Of a stretch of DNA of 64,000 nt, positions 49,682 through 58,623 are shown piece after piece. The translations under genes and the position numbers were made by a program. Every line of letters begins with the position of its first letter. Position 1 is the stretch's first letter. Under the pieces are notes generated by a model that searched no databases, was not told the DNA's origin, and saw nothing but the letters and a program-made list of their open reading frames with translations. Source of the DNA: Candidatus Rifleibacterium amylolyticum (GTDB taxonomy: Bacteria; Muiribacteriota; Ozemobacteria; Ozemobacterales; Ozemobacteraceae); the NCBI GenBank assembly GCA_009917695.1, contig JAACJG010000001.1, positions 393,219 to 457,218 of the forward strand, in the 5' to 3' direction.

Positions 49682-51814
49682 TTATTTCTTCTTCAGAGCT
49701 GTTTCAGCTTCCTGCCGAAGATCAGCGTTTGGCTTAGCTTTGAGCAGTTCTTCATACATCATGCGCGACTTGTTGATGTTGTTGAGTTTCTCGTAGGCGC
49801 GTGCGGCTTCGGCATAAGCTGCCGCGATAAATTCGCTGTCGGGATACAAAACCGGAACTTTGAGCACTTCGAGAATGCCATTTTCGACATCGCCAGAAGC
49901 GATCAGGCTTTTGCCAAACCACAGTCGCGATTCAGGAATTGCGGCATCGGTAGCCGGGTAGTCTTTGAGAATTGCGGCAAACGTATCGATTGCGCCTTTA
50001 TAGTCTTTGGTCTGATAAAGCGATATGCCGACGGCGCGGCGTGCCCGCGACGCCAGAGGGTGTACTGCATCTTCGGCTATTATGGCCTTGTAGTGCTGAA
50101 TTGCCAACGGGTAATTTTCGAGTTCGCGTGCGATTTCGCCAATATGAAAACGGGCTTCCTGTCTGAAGTAGCCTTTGGCGTTCATCAGCTGAGAAAAAGC
50201 CGCAAGAGCCTGTGCCCGGTCTTTCAGTTCGAGCCAGGCAATGCCAATCTTGAAGATTGCGTCTTCTTTAAGCTTTCCATCCGGGTATTTGTTGAGATAT
50301 TCCTGAAATCTTATGATCGCGTCATTATGCCGCCCGGCTTTCATCAGAACCTCTCCGGATCGGAAGGTTGCCTGAGCTGCCAGCTCATTTTTCGAGGCGG
50401 CGATGGCTTCGAACGCAGTCAGTGCATCAGCGTGGCTTTCCTGCATATAAGCAAGTTCACCGAGTTGATAAAGTGCGTCATAGCGGGCTTTTCCCTTAGG
50501 AAATACCTTGATGACCTTGTCGAAGTTGTCGCCGGCCAGCTTGATATTTCCAAGATTGAACCAGCACTCACCAATGCGGTAAATTGCTTTTTCGCGCAGA
50601 TCAGGATCGACCTTTTCGCTGCTGATTTTGTCAAAATATTCGATCGCTTCTTTAAAGCGACTCAGAGCAATGTTAACCAGGCCGGTCTGATAAATCGCTT
50701 CATCAGTTTTTGCATTTCTCGGATATTTTTTGACAAATTCGTCAAAGGCGACCAGGCTCTTTTCGAATTCACCGGTTCGCGACAGCGCCAGCGCCCTGAT
50801 ATATGCCAGATCCGGTCTTTCAGCGGCAGACAGAGCGTCAAGACCTTTTTCAATGGTCACAATAGCTTTTTCATACTGATGCAGATTCATCAGCAGATCA
50901 ACGAGGTTCTTGACAGATTCAGCACGAACTGCGGATCTTTTGTTTTCTGCCTGTTTCTCGAAAAGAGGAATCGCCTTGTCGGGCTCGCCCAGCCTTATAT
51001 GGCACCAGGCGAGAGAATAGGCCGATTTTTGCCCAAGCTGACTGTCTGGCGCCAGCGCAATGGTTTTTGCATACTCACTGGCAGCGTCTTTATAGTTCTT
51101 CAATCGGAAGTGGGCCTCGGCGATGTAAAACTGTAATGGCTGTCGCTTTTCGTCGGGGCAAATCTCAAGAGCGCTGGTAAAATGTTCGAGCGCCTGACGG
51201 TAAATGCTCTGGTTGAATTTGCCGATGCCGGCCTGAAGATGACTTTCGAAACGCTGTGCTTCAGACAAAGAGCTCTCTTTGAGAAGTTCTTCATAAACTC
51301 TGACTGTCTGCTCGGTATCCATGTTATAGCGGACCATGAGAAAGCCGCGCTTGAGGTTGGCGTCTATCCACAAGGGTATGTCGTTGCGGCTGACGCGTGC
51401 AAATGCTTCAGAGGCTGATTTGGGGTTGTTGTCATTGGTGTGTGACCAGCCAAGGCCGTAGGCGGCGCGGTCGCGAAAGATACTGTTCGGGTAATCCTTC
51501 AGCAGTTTTTCGTAAAGGCCAGCTGCCTTGGTGTTGTTTTTCTGGCGGTATTCACACTCAGCCAGCCAGAACAACGCACCATCACTCTGAGAGAAAGATT
51601 GTGGCTCAGAAAGTATTCTCGACAGCACTTTCCCGGCTTCTTCGTAGAGATGGCGCTGGATCAGTCCGAGTGCATAGCGATATTGCTCGACCTGTTCGGG
51701 AGTATCCGCCGCGCATAACGAAGAATTTGCGAAGATCATAAGCAACAATGCTATTGCAAACATCGATGCCCAGAATTTTTGTGCAATTGGTCTGCTCGTA
51801 TTTTTGCTGTTCAA
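49682..51814 (-). CDS. Large secreted TPR protein
   Basis: The 710-residue protein has a signal-type N terminus (residues 14-35, WASMFAIALLLMIFANSSLCAA) and about 15 TPR units to its end (for example QYRYALGLIQRHLYEEAGKV, ALFWLAECEYRQKNNTKAAG, AIYQTGLVNIALSRFKEAIE). TPR proteins of this kind (BamD- or YbgF-like) act as scaffolds for periplasmic and outer-membrane complexes. It is 84 bases upstream of the TonB-dependent receptor gene and may be in the same transcript. A shared system with the receptor is plausible, not shown. Confidence 0.86.
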   Translation of the reverse strand: MNSKNTSRPIAQKFWASMFAIALLLMIFANSSLCAADTPEQVEQYRYALGLIQRHLYEEAGKVLSRILSEPQSFSQSDGALFWLAECEYRQKNNTKAAGLYEKLLKDYPNSIFRDRAAYGLGWSHTNDNNPKSASEAFARVSRNDIPLWIDANLKRGFLMVRYNMDTEQTVRVYEELLKESSLSEAQRFESHLQAGIGKFNQSIYRQALEHFTSALEICPDEKRQPLQFYIAEAHFRLKNYKDAASEYAKTIALAPDSQLGQKSAYSLAWCHIRLGEPDKAIPLFEKQAENKRSAVRAESVKNLVDLLMNLHQYEKAIVTIEKGLDALSAAERPDLAYIRALALSRTGEFEKSLVAFDEFVKKYPRNAKTDEAIYQTGLVNIALSRFKEAIEYFDKISSEKVDPDLREKAIYRIGECWFNLGNIKLAGDNFDKVIKVFPKGKARYDALYQLGELAYMQESHADALTAFEAIAASKNELAAQATFRSGEVLMKAGRHNDAIIRFQEYLNKYPDGKLKEDAIFKIGIAWLELKDRAQALAAFSQLMNAKGYFRQEARFHIGEIARELENYPLAIQHYKAIIAEDAVHPLASRARRAVGISLYQTKDYKGAIDTFAAILKDYPATDAAIPESRLWFGKSLIASGDVENGILEVLKVPVLYPDSEFIAAAYAEAARAYEKLNNINKSRMMYEELLKAKPNADLRQEAETALKKK

Positions 51815-51971
51815 GAGTGTTCTCCATTAACTGTTTCGTCAGTAACCATGTTTGTGAATGGCTTATAAGCGGTCAGCTGTAATTTGTCAGGTGCTTGCGC
51901 TGTATCCAATGAGGGCAAGGCTCATTTTCCGTTGCCTGCCCTGCACATGCTGCTATTGCCACAGGGTGCAA

Positions 51972-52148
51972 TCAGGCTGGTTTGTTGTCGTCGTTGTCTG
52001 AAGAATGATTTTTAGCTTCTTTCTGGGCATCTTTGAACTCTCTGATGCCTCGACCAAGAGCTTTGCCAATTTCGGGCAGCTTGCCGGGGCCAAAAAGAAT
52101 AAGAATTATAACCAGAATGACGATCAATTCAGTGAATCCGATACCCAT
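51972..52148 (-). CDS. tatA: Twin-arginine translocase subunit TatA (TatA/E family)
   Basis: This 58-residue protein was found by translating the gap between larger genes. It reads [20 protein letters not shown] followed by [20 protein letters not shown] and a short acidic, hydrophilic tail. This is the classic TatA layout: one membrane helix, the FGPxKLPEIGK hinge, and an amphipathic helix with GxxxxxF. TatA oligomers form the pore for folded proteins exported with twin-arginine signals. GGAGGC lies six bases before the ATG. No tatB or tatC is nearby. The TPR gene starts 157 bases downstream. Confidence 0.93.
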   Translation of the reverse strand: MGIGFTELIVILVIILILFGPGKLPEIGKALGRGIREFKDAQKEAKNHSSDNDDNKPA

Positions 52149-52356
52149 CCGTTTGCCTCCGGTGCATAAAGCTCGGCCTCGATTTTAGCACTTTAACTGC
52201 TTCGCTTCAAGCCGCAAAATAATATTTCAGGAACAATTCAGTTGTGCCTGCGAAATAAGATTTGCTCTCGGAAAAATTTGTTGTAATATGCGGTTATTGA
52301 GGGTGTAGCCAACGATTTGCATTGACAAAGTCAGAGGGGTGAATTAAGCTATCAGT

Positions 52357-53862
52357 ATGGACACAAGAAAAGCATTATCAGTGATTTTAACTGTTGTTTT
52401 CGCTTTTGTTTTGACAACTTCGGTTGGGTTGGCCCAAATCGCAGACGCTGACGGGCTGCTCGTTGATATACCAGAACCACCCGGAGCTCGCTCAGAACTG
52501 CCTTCGCCTATACCCATGGTTTATGAATTCATGGGTGCCATGATGGGTGGAGAATACGACATCTGTCTTGCCAATTTCGATGTTCAGACTTTTCTGGCGC
52601 TGCTTTTCGATCGTCAGATAAAGCGCCTGAACGAAGAAGAATATCGCGAGCTTTTCTCATACCAGATTCAGACGCATCGCAACGAATTCAGATTCTTGTC
52701 CAAGGTCATGAATCGCGTTGCCGGTGGTGCCAAGATCAGTTACTCTGACCCTCGTTATCACAAGGCTGTTCAGAGCAAAGTCGTGATCAGACTCGATACC
52801 ACCCGTGGTAAATTCGAGTTCGTCGTTTACTGCCGTTTTATCAACGAACGCTGGTTTATCTACGATTATGTCCTCAACGGCCAGCGGCTTACCTCAATAT
52901 TCAGAGAAGCCCTGCGCGGCGTCGGGGTTGATAATTATATGTCGTTCCTCAGACCCTTCTATGGCGAAAGACGTGGGTTCCGGCCGATTCGCAACCGCGA
53001 TTACGAATTTGGCTTTCTCGTTCCGAGCGATTTTCAGATCAAGGAAAATGTCAGCCCGGCACTGCTTGCTTCTGTCGGAGCCTTCGATGGCCAATTCCTG
53101 CTGCACGTGCAGGCAGCTACTTATGATGAACCACAGAATCTCGCTCAGGTTGGTAAGGCAATCAAAGAGAGCCTGATGCCTTTCAGTCCGCGCCTGTTCG
53201 ACCAGTGGAAATCAGAGCTTGCCGGTGTGGAAATCGGCAACGTGCTGTTCCACTTTCTCAAGGGTGATAAGCGCCTTTATACCCATATGGTGCTCATTCC
53301 GCTCGGGCGCAAACTCGTGGTACTGAATTTCTATCACAGTAGTCTCGAACTGCTCAAACACATGACCAACATTCGCGAGCGCATGCTGGAAACTCTGACT
53401 TTGCCAAAAATTGAGGCTATCGGCGGCATTATGCCCGGCGAAATTCCTGATGAGCTGACAATATCTTCGGCCAGCGATTTTGGCGAAATCGATTCATACC
53501 AGGAACCGGCATTCGAGAGCAGCAGCGATGAAATAACAATAAGCCCAACCGAAGACTCCTCCGGCTGGACAACCTCAGTCAGCACTGAATTGCCACCGCC
53601 AGACGGCAGCGAACCCGATATGCTTCAACCCGATTCGTTCGGCTATGACGACTACCCCGAACCTCCACCACCGCCTGATGATGATGCTATGATGTCGCCA
53701 GATGATGGCGCAACGCCGCCGGATTTTTACAATGACGACAGCAGCGATGATGACGACATTCCGCCACCGCCTCCGCCCCCTGACGGAAGCTATGGCGATG
53801 GCACCAGTTTTGGTGATGACGACGACGATTATTCGGGTGGCGGCGGCGAAGTATCTTTCTGA
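52357..53862 (+). CDS. Secreted MlaC-like protein with acidic Pro-rich tail
   Basis: The 501-residue protein has a signal peptide (residues 1-27). Residues 55-200 resemble the MlaC/Ttg2D phospholipid-carrier domain: RLNEEEYRELFSYQIQTH, then strands ending RFINERWFIYDYVLNG and LTSIFREAL. Residues 210-350 look like a second alpha/beta domain similar to DcrB/PsbP (FGFLVPSDFQIKE, VLNFYHSSLELLKHMTNI). The last ~150 residues are low complexity: Asp, Pro, Ser and Gly with runs such as DDYPEPPPPPDDD, ending GGGGEVSF. No MlaA/MlaD/MlaE genes are near. Family matches are from motif shape and are moderate. Confidence 0.7.
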   Translation: MDTRKALSVILTVVFAFVLTTSVGLAQIADADGLLVDIPEPPGARSELPSPIPMVYEFMGAMMGGEYDICLANFDVQTFLALLFDRQIKRLNEEEYRELFSYQIQTHRNEFRFLSKVMNRVAGGAKISYSDPRYHKAVQSKVVIRLDTTRGKFEFVVYCRFINERWFIYDYVLNGQRLTSIFREALRGVGVDNYMSFLRPFYGERRGFRPIRNRDYEFGFLVPSDFQIKENVSPALLASVGAFDGQFLLHVQAATYDEPQNLAQVGKAIKESLMPFSPRLFDQWKSELAGVEIGNVLFHFLKGDKRLYTHMVLIPLGRKLVVLNFYHSSLELLKHMTNIRERMLETLTLPKIEAIGGIMPGEIPDELTISSASDFGEIDSYQEPAFESSSDEITISPTEDSSGWTTSVSTELPPPDGSEPDMLQPDSFGYDDYPEPPPPPDDDAMMSPDDGATPPDFYNDDSSDDDDIPPPPPPPDGSYGDGTSFGDDDDDYSGGGGEVSF

Positions 53863-53864
53863 TA

Positions 53865-54617
53865 CTATTTTATTACATCAACTCTGAGCCTGAACCGGCG
53901 GTCGATCTGGCCGCCGGTTTTCTTATAGCTGATGCCATTGTGAGATCTGATTTCGACGCTGTGCGCATCGTTGCCTGTGCTCTGCCCAAGACCGCCAAGA
54001 CTGAACCATTCGCCGGCTCTGGTCTCTACTTCGGTGAGCAGCACTTCCGAAACGCCGCCGTTATCCTGGGCATACCATACCTGCACGATAACGCGATCTT
54101 CATCGATGAGATGGCCAGAAACCTTGAGACCATGTGACGACGCCATGACTACTGTCTCAGGGCCATACCATCCCGGTAGAGAATAGATCTGCACCAGTTC
54201 ATCAGTTAAAGAGGCTTTTGAGAATTCCATGGCTACCACTGTTCGCATACTGCTGGCGGTGGTTGTCGATCTCCTGGTTTCGGCGCGGACGCGCTGCCGG
54301 TAACCCGCGACCTGTGAGTTTTCACTTGTTTGAGAATCGCTTTGAATACTGAATCTCAGTGTCGCCGGCCGGCGGTCCAGCACTGCCGCAAGCTTTTTTA
54401 TTTCGTCCATTTCATATTTGTCAGAAGCGTTAATGGCTACGCCATTGACAGAGGGAACGGGAACAGCGTTTACCCGGCCGCCAAAAAGCGCTGAGATTGT
54501 GTGTGCGACCGAATGCGGGTCGGCATACTTCAGCCGGATCATCTCGATTTCAGCCGCACCGGCCAGCACTGTTAGAAACATTAAAATCAGGAGCAATATT
54601 TTTCTGGTTATTCTCAT
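53865..54617 (-). CDS. Secretin-N-like periplasmic protein
   Basis: The 250-residue protein has a signal peptide (residues 1-21). Residues 22-85 look like a secretin N-domain: IEMIRLKYADPHSVAHTISA, VPVPSVNGVAINAS and DEIKKLAAVLDRRP. The secretin pore domain is absent; instead residues 120-250 form a beta-rich domain (VAMEFSKASLTDELVQIYSL, WFSLGGLGQSTGN) with no clear family. It may bind or regulate a secretin encoded elsewhere, perhaps linked to the T2SS/T4P-like cluster at 60.5 kb. The gene is convergent with the MlaC-like gene; only 2 bases separate the stops. Confidence 0.7.
   Translation of the reverse strand: MRITRKILLLILMFLTVLAGAAEIEMIRLKYADPHSVAHTISALFGGRVNAVPVPSVNGVAINASDKYEMDEIKKLAAVLDRRPATLRFSIQSDSQTSENSQVAGYRQRVRAETRRSTTTASSMRTVVAMEFSKASLTDELVQIYSLPGWYGPETVVMASSHGLKVSGHLIDEDRVIVQVWYAQDNGGVSEVLLTEVETRAGEWFSLGGLGQSTGNDAHSVEIRSHNGISYKKTGGQIDRRFRLRVDVIK
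53893..53923 (+). terminator. Terminator of the MlaC-like gene, inside the convergent gene
   Basis: AACCGGCGG (53893-53901) pairs with CCGCCGGTT (53911-53919) and is followed by TTTTC on the plus strand. It lies 30 bases after the MlaC-like stop and inside the 3' coding end of the opposite-strand secretin-N-like gene. Confidence 0.65.
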
Positions 54618-54685
54618 ATTTTGATTTTACCTGAAAACCAATACAAACGACAGCATAGGTGGATCTTGAAGAGGTAATTTTGTTA

Positions 54686-54713
54686 TTGCGTTGCATTTTC
54701 AATCTGATAGACT
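54686..54713 (+). promoter_or_regulatory. Candidate promoter of the glycosyltransferase gene
   Basis: TTGCGT (54686-54691) and TAGACT (54708-54713) are 16 bases apart, about 40 bases before the ATG at 54750. Both boxes match four of six consensus positions. GGAAAAGAG lies before the start codon. Confidence 0.4.
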
Positions 54714-54749
54714 GTCGTTGACTAAGCCAATGGAAAAGAGAAATCTGAT

Positions 54750-55892
54750 ATGACAGATAAACCTGTAATCATACTGCTTCCTTATGCCGGATGCTCGGGG
54801 CTTGAGCTGTTCGGGCTGCGTTTTGCCCGTGATCTGATCGATCGAGGGCACCAGGCAATTGTTGCTGCACCAGCCGGATCATTGATTGCGCAACAGTGCA
54901 GCGATCGTAAAATCGAGCTTTATCAATTTCCTCTGACTACCAAATATGAGCCGGTCAGCTACCCGGCGGCTTATCGAATGTTGCGGCAGCTCAAGCCGGC
55001 TGCCGTAGTTGCTTTCAGAACCCAGATGATGTACCCAGTTCATCTGGCCAGGCTGTTGACCGGGCAACACGTGCCGTTCTTTTTATTTTACAGAATTGGT
55101 GCCGGTTCGATCTATCGCAAAGATCCGTTACATCGTTATCTGTTCAGAAACCTTGCTGCCGTTGTTCCAAATGCGGATTACGTTCGAGATCGCATTGTCA
55201 ATTTCTGGGGAATTGCCAGCAACAAAGTGCATTGCATAAAAAGTGGTGTCGATACCGTAAGATATCGGCCAGATCCATCGGCTCGGCTCGCTTTGCGGCG
55301 TGAGCTGGGCTTGCGCGAGGATGCGATAGTAGTTGGTTCGAGTGGTCGAATCGAAATGAAGAAGGGTTCCGAAGACCTTTTGCGAGCCATGTTCGATAAT
55401 TCGGGCGTTGCGCGTAATCGCGAGAATGTTCATCTCGTCTACATCGGGCGCGAAACCGAACCTGGCTATATTGGTCATCTGCAGCGGCTTGCCAGCGAGT
55501 TTGACTGTAGCAGCCGCTTTCATATTATGGGGTTTCGCAATGATGTCGAAAAGGTTTATCCAGGCTACGATATTTTTGCATTTGCGGTTAACGTGCGTGA
55601 GGCCTATGCCTATGTAGTGCTCGAGGCTATGGCTTCTGGCGTCATGCCGGTGGTTCCAGATGCCGGCGGTCTTGGCGAAATGTTCAGTGCTGGTGAAGAA
55701 GGTTTGTTTTTCGAGCACTGTAACATGAGCTCATTGCGAAAAGTGCTTGAGCAGGCAATAGATATCGAACCTGCCCGCCGCCGCGAAATGGGAATGCAGG
55801 CAAGACAGCGCATAATCGAACGAGCCAGCTGGCAGGCGATGATGCAGCGTTACCTCGACCTTTTTAGAGATTGTCGTGTTGCCGGTTTCTGA
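54750..55892 (+). CDS. GT4-family glycosyltransferase
   Basis: The 380-residue protein is a GT-B fold glycosyltransferase of the GT1/GT4 type. The N-terminal acceptor half has GCSGLELFGLRFARDLIDRGH. The C-terminal donor half has VVGSSGRIEMKKGSEDLLRA, LVYIGRETEPGY and the E-x7-E motif in EAYAYVVLEAMASG, which holds the sugar nucleotide. It probably builds cell-surface polysaccharide or lipid-linked glycans. A sugar-nucleotide enzyme gene follows after 160 bases with its own promoter, fitting a common glycan pathway. The acceptor is unknown. Confidence 0.9.
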   Translation: MTDKPVIILLPYAGCSGLELFGLRFARDLIDRGHQAIVAAPAGSLIAQQCSDRKIELYQFPLTTKYEPVSYPAAYRMLRQLKPAAVVAFRTQMMYPVHLARLLTGQHVPFFLFYRIGAGSIYRKDPLHRYLFRNLAAVVPNADYVRDRIVNFWGIASNKVHCIKSGVDTVRYRPDPSARLALRRELGLREDAIVVGSSGRIEMKKGSEDLLRAMFDNSGVARNRENVHLVYIGRETEPGYIGHLQRLASEFDCSSRFHIMGFRNDVEKVYPGYDIFAFAVNVREAYAYVVLEAMASGVMPVVPDAGGLGEMFSAGEEGLFFEHCNMSSLRKVLEQAIDIEPARRREMGMQARQRIIERASWQAMMQRYLDLFRDCRVAGF

Positions 55893-55966
55893 GTAATCCG
55901 GTTGACTATGCAGACAACGGTTTTCTGACCTGTAGCTTTAAGCATATCTTTATTTTTTCAGTAAAG

Positions 55967-55995
55967 TTGACTATTTGCCGGGCTGAATCTAGAAT
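55967..55995 (+). promoter_or_regulatory. Promoter of the sugar-nucleotide fusion gene
   Basis: TTGACT (55967-55972) and TAGAAT (55990-55995) are 17 bases apart; each matches the sigma-70 consensus at five of six positions. The leader to the ATG at 56053 would be about 50 bases. A second TTGACT lies near 55903. Confidence 0.6.
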
Positions 55996-56052
55996 GTTCT
56001 TCATGGGCTTGTTGTGCCCAAAATAAGGAATTGGAATGAGTGAGGAAAGAAA

Positions 56053-58560
56053 ATGAAAGCAGTGATTATGGCTGGCGGTTTTGGTACGCGTCTGCGACCG
56101 ATTACATGTAACATTCCCAAACCCATGGTGCCACTGGCGAATGTGCCGATGATGGAGCATATCGTCAATCTGCTCAAACAGTATGGTTTTAATCGTATCT
56201 GTTCGATTCTCTATTTCCAGCCTGAAGTCATAACCAAATACTTTGGTGAAGGTGCTGACTTCGATATTCAGATGGAATACCAGATGGCAACTGCCGATTT
56301 TGGTACCGCCGGCAGTGTCAAAAATACTGAAGAAAAGCTCAAGGATGAGCCTTTTATCATCATTTCGGGCGATGTTCTGACCGATTTTGACCTTTCTGAG
56401 GCTATTCGCTTTCATCGCGAAAAGAAGTCGATGGCCACAATGGTTTTGACACGGGTTACCAACCCGCTTGAATACGGTGTTGTCATTACAGCTGACGATG
56501 GAAAAATCATCAGATTCCTCGAAAAGCCGAGCTGGGGCGAGGTCTTCTCAGATACTATCAACACCGGCATCTATATTCTCGAACCCGAGATTTTCAAATA
56601 TATACCGGCAAAGACCGAATTCGACTTCAGCAAAAATCTGTTCCCGCTCATGCTCAAGGAAGGTCTGCCGCTGTACGGCTACATCGCTGAAGGCTACTGG
56701 AAAGACATCGGCAACCTTGAAGAGTATGTGCTGGCCCACAAAAACGTTCTTAACGGCGAAGTTAAGCTGCAGATTCCGGGTGATCGCCTCAACATTATCG
56801 GCCGTGACGTCTGGGTCGGCAAAAATTCGAATATTTCTGCCAAGGTCAAGTTCAAGGGCGGCGTAATCATTGGCCAGAACTGCGTCATTGAAGACGGTGT
56901 CGATCTCGAAAACTGCGTTCTCGGCGACGGGTGCATTATTAGAAAGAATGCTAAAATCAAGGGCGGCACCCTCTGGGATGGCGTTCACGTTGGTGAGAAT
57001 GCCGAAATCTATGAATCAGTCATCAGCGGCAACACTCATATTCAGGATAAGGTCGTGGTTGAATCTGGCGCGATTATCAGCGAAGAATGCCGTATCGGCA
57101 AGGGCGCGATCATTCGCGAGAACGTCAAAATCTGGCCCAAAAAGCATGTCGAAGAAGGTTCGACCGTATTTTCCAGCATTATCTGGAGCGATAAATGGAC
57201 GAAGAACCTGTTCAGCGATTACGGCATCGCCGGTCTCGCAAATATAGAAATAACGCCGGAAATGGCCTCTAAAATTGGTGCCGCTTTTGGCTCGACGCTG
57301 CCAAAGGGGGCCAGCATCATCACCTCGCGCGATTCTAACAAGATCAGCCGCGTGATTAACCGCGCCATTATCAGTGGTTTGAGCTCTGCCGGCATCAACG
57401 TTGCCGATCTGCGGGTAACTCCGGCACCGGTTGCACGCTACAAGCCCAGCGCTTTTATGCGCGGCGGCGGCGTACACGTCAAGCTTTCCGGCGATGATCC
57501 AAACCAGATCGAAATCAAGATTTTTGACGTCGAGGGTCGTGATATTTCGATCGCTCAGAAAAAGTCGATCGAACGCCTGTTCAATCGCGAAGATTTTCGT
57601 CGTGTTTCGATTCAGGAGGTCGGTGAGATCAGCTTTCCACCGCGAGTGCCTGAGAACTACAGCGAAGAACTGCTGCGTTGCCTCGATGTCGAGGAAATCG
57701 GCAAGCGCCGGCTTAAAGTTGTGCTCGACTATTGCTTCAGCGGCGCCAGCGGTATCTTTAACACCTTTCTTGGCAAACTCAACTGCGAAGTCATTACCCT
57801 AAACGCTTACCATGACGAAAATCGGGTAACCATGGTAACTCCAGAACAGTCGCAGGCAAGTGTCGCTTCGATAGTTAAATCACTTGGGGCCGATCTTGGC
57901 ATAGTAATGGGCGATGGCGCCGAGCATATTACCTTTATCGACGACCAGGGGCGCATAATCAGGGGCGCCGAGGCCATGGTAGTCTGGGCGAAGATGGTTC
58001 TGGAACTTATTCCTGGCGCGCGTATCGCGGTACCGGTATCGGCAACCCATCAGATCGAGACCATGGCGGCAAAGCACGGTGGCACTGTTATCCGCACCAA
58101 AACCAGTGAACGTGCCCTTATGGATGCAGCCATAAACGAAAAGGTCGAGACCTGTATAGATGATCGCGGCGGTATTATTTTTCCGGCATTCCAGGCTGCA
58201 TTCGATGGCATGATCGCCAGTGTAAAACTGCTTGAATTTATCTCGCTGCTGAAAAAGCCGCTGTCTGAGATCATTAACGGAATCCCCGATTTCTATGCCC
58301 GGTCCAGCCGCATTCCATGCCCCTGGGAAGACAAGGGTAAGGTCATGCGCTATGCCATGGATTTTGCCAAAGACAAAGAAACTCATCTGCTCGATGGCGT
58401 CAAGATAATGCTGGGTAACGATGAATGGGTGCTGGTTCTGCCAGACCCCGACCGGCCGTTTGTCAACGTCTGGGTTGAAAGCACCAGCGAAAAGAAGGTG
58501 ACCGATCTTCTCGAAAAAACGGTTACGCGCGTCGAAGAATGGAAAAAGAGTAAAGACTGA
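56053..58560 (+). CDS. Nucleotidyltransferase-phosphomannomutase fusion (mannose-1-phosphate guanylyltransferase family)
   Basis: The 835-residue protein joins three parts. Residues 1-235 are a nucleotidyltransferase (GGFGTRLRPIT, IPKPMVPLANVP, GDVLTDFDL), which makes NDP-sugar from sugar-1-phosphate. Residues 250-370 are a left-handed beta-helix with hexapeptide repeats (GKNSNISAKVKF, IGKGAIIREN). Residues 380-835 are a phosphomannomutase-like region (ITSRDSNKISRVINRAIISG and ADLRVTPAPVARYK). In this part the usual TASHNP phosphoserine loop and the DGDxDR metal loop are weakly conserved (GDGAEHI). That is common in this long fusion family, so the mutase may be regulatory. GDP-mannose is the likely product. 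A good promoter and terminator frame the gene. Confidence 0.88.
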   Translation: MKAVIMAGGFGTRLRPITCNIPKPMVPLANVPMMEHIVNLLKQYGFNRICSILYFQPEVITKYFGEGADFDIQMEYQMATADFGTAGSVKNTEEKLKDEPFIIISGDVLTDFDLSEAIRFHREKKSMATMVLTRVTNPLEYGVVITADDGKIIRFLEKPSWGEVFSDTINTGIYILEPEIFKYIPAKTEFDFSKNLFPLMLKEGLPLYGYIAEGYWKDIGNLEEYVLAHKNVLNGEVKLQIPGDRLNIIGRDVWVGKNSNISAKVKFKGGVIIGQNCVIEDGVDLENCVLGDGCIIRKNAKIKGGTLWDGVHVGENAEIYESVISGNTHIQDKVVVESGAIISEECRIGKGAIIRENVKIWPKKHVEEGSTVFSSIIWSDKWTKNLFSDYGIAGLANIEITPEMASKIGAAFGSTLPKGASIITSRDSNKISRVINRAIISGLSSAGINVADLRVTPAPVARYKPSAFMRGGGVHVKLSGDDPNQIEIKIFDVEGRDISIAQKKSIERLFNREDFRRVSIQEVGEISFPPRVPENYSEELLRCLDVEEIGKRRLKVVLDYCFSGASGIFNTFLGKLNCEVITLNAYHDENRVTMVTPEQSQASVASIVKSLGADLGIVMGDGAEHITFIDDQGRIIRGAEAMVVWAKMVLELIPGARIAVPVSATHQIETMAAKHGGTVIRTKTSERALMDAAINEKVETCIDDRGGIIFPAFQAAFDGMIASVKLLEFISLLKKPLSEIINGIPDFYARSSRIPCPWEDKGKVMRYAMDFAKDKETHLLDGVKIMLGNDEWVLVLPDPDRPFVNVWVESTSEKKVTDLLEKTVTRVEEWKKSKD

Positions 58561-58574
58561 GCCAACTTAAACCA

Positions 58575-58617
58575 CAAGCGCCGCTACAGCTATAAGCTGC
58601 CAGCGGCGCTTGTTTTT
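58575..58617 (+). terminator. Terminator of the sugar-nucleotide fusion gene
   Basis: CAAGCGCCGCT (58575-58585) pairs with AGCGGCGCTTG (58602-58612), with an inner CAGCT/AGCTG pair in the loop. TTTTT follows at 58613-58617. It is 15 bases after the stop at 58560. Confidence 0.9.
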
Positions 58618-58623
58618 ATGAGA

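Noticed and set aside
49343-51136. Long plus-strand open frame of about 597 codons
   Set aside because: It lies antisense across the TPR gene and the end of the TonB-receptor gene, both well supported by repeats, signal peptides and spacing. Its translation is Cys/Phe/Arg-rich with no domain. It is a shadow caused by codon bias.
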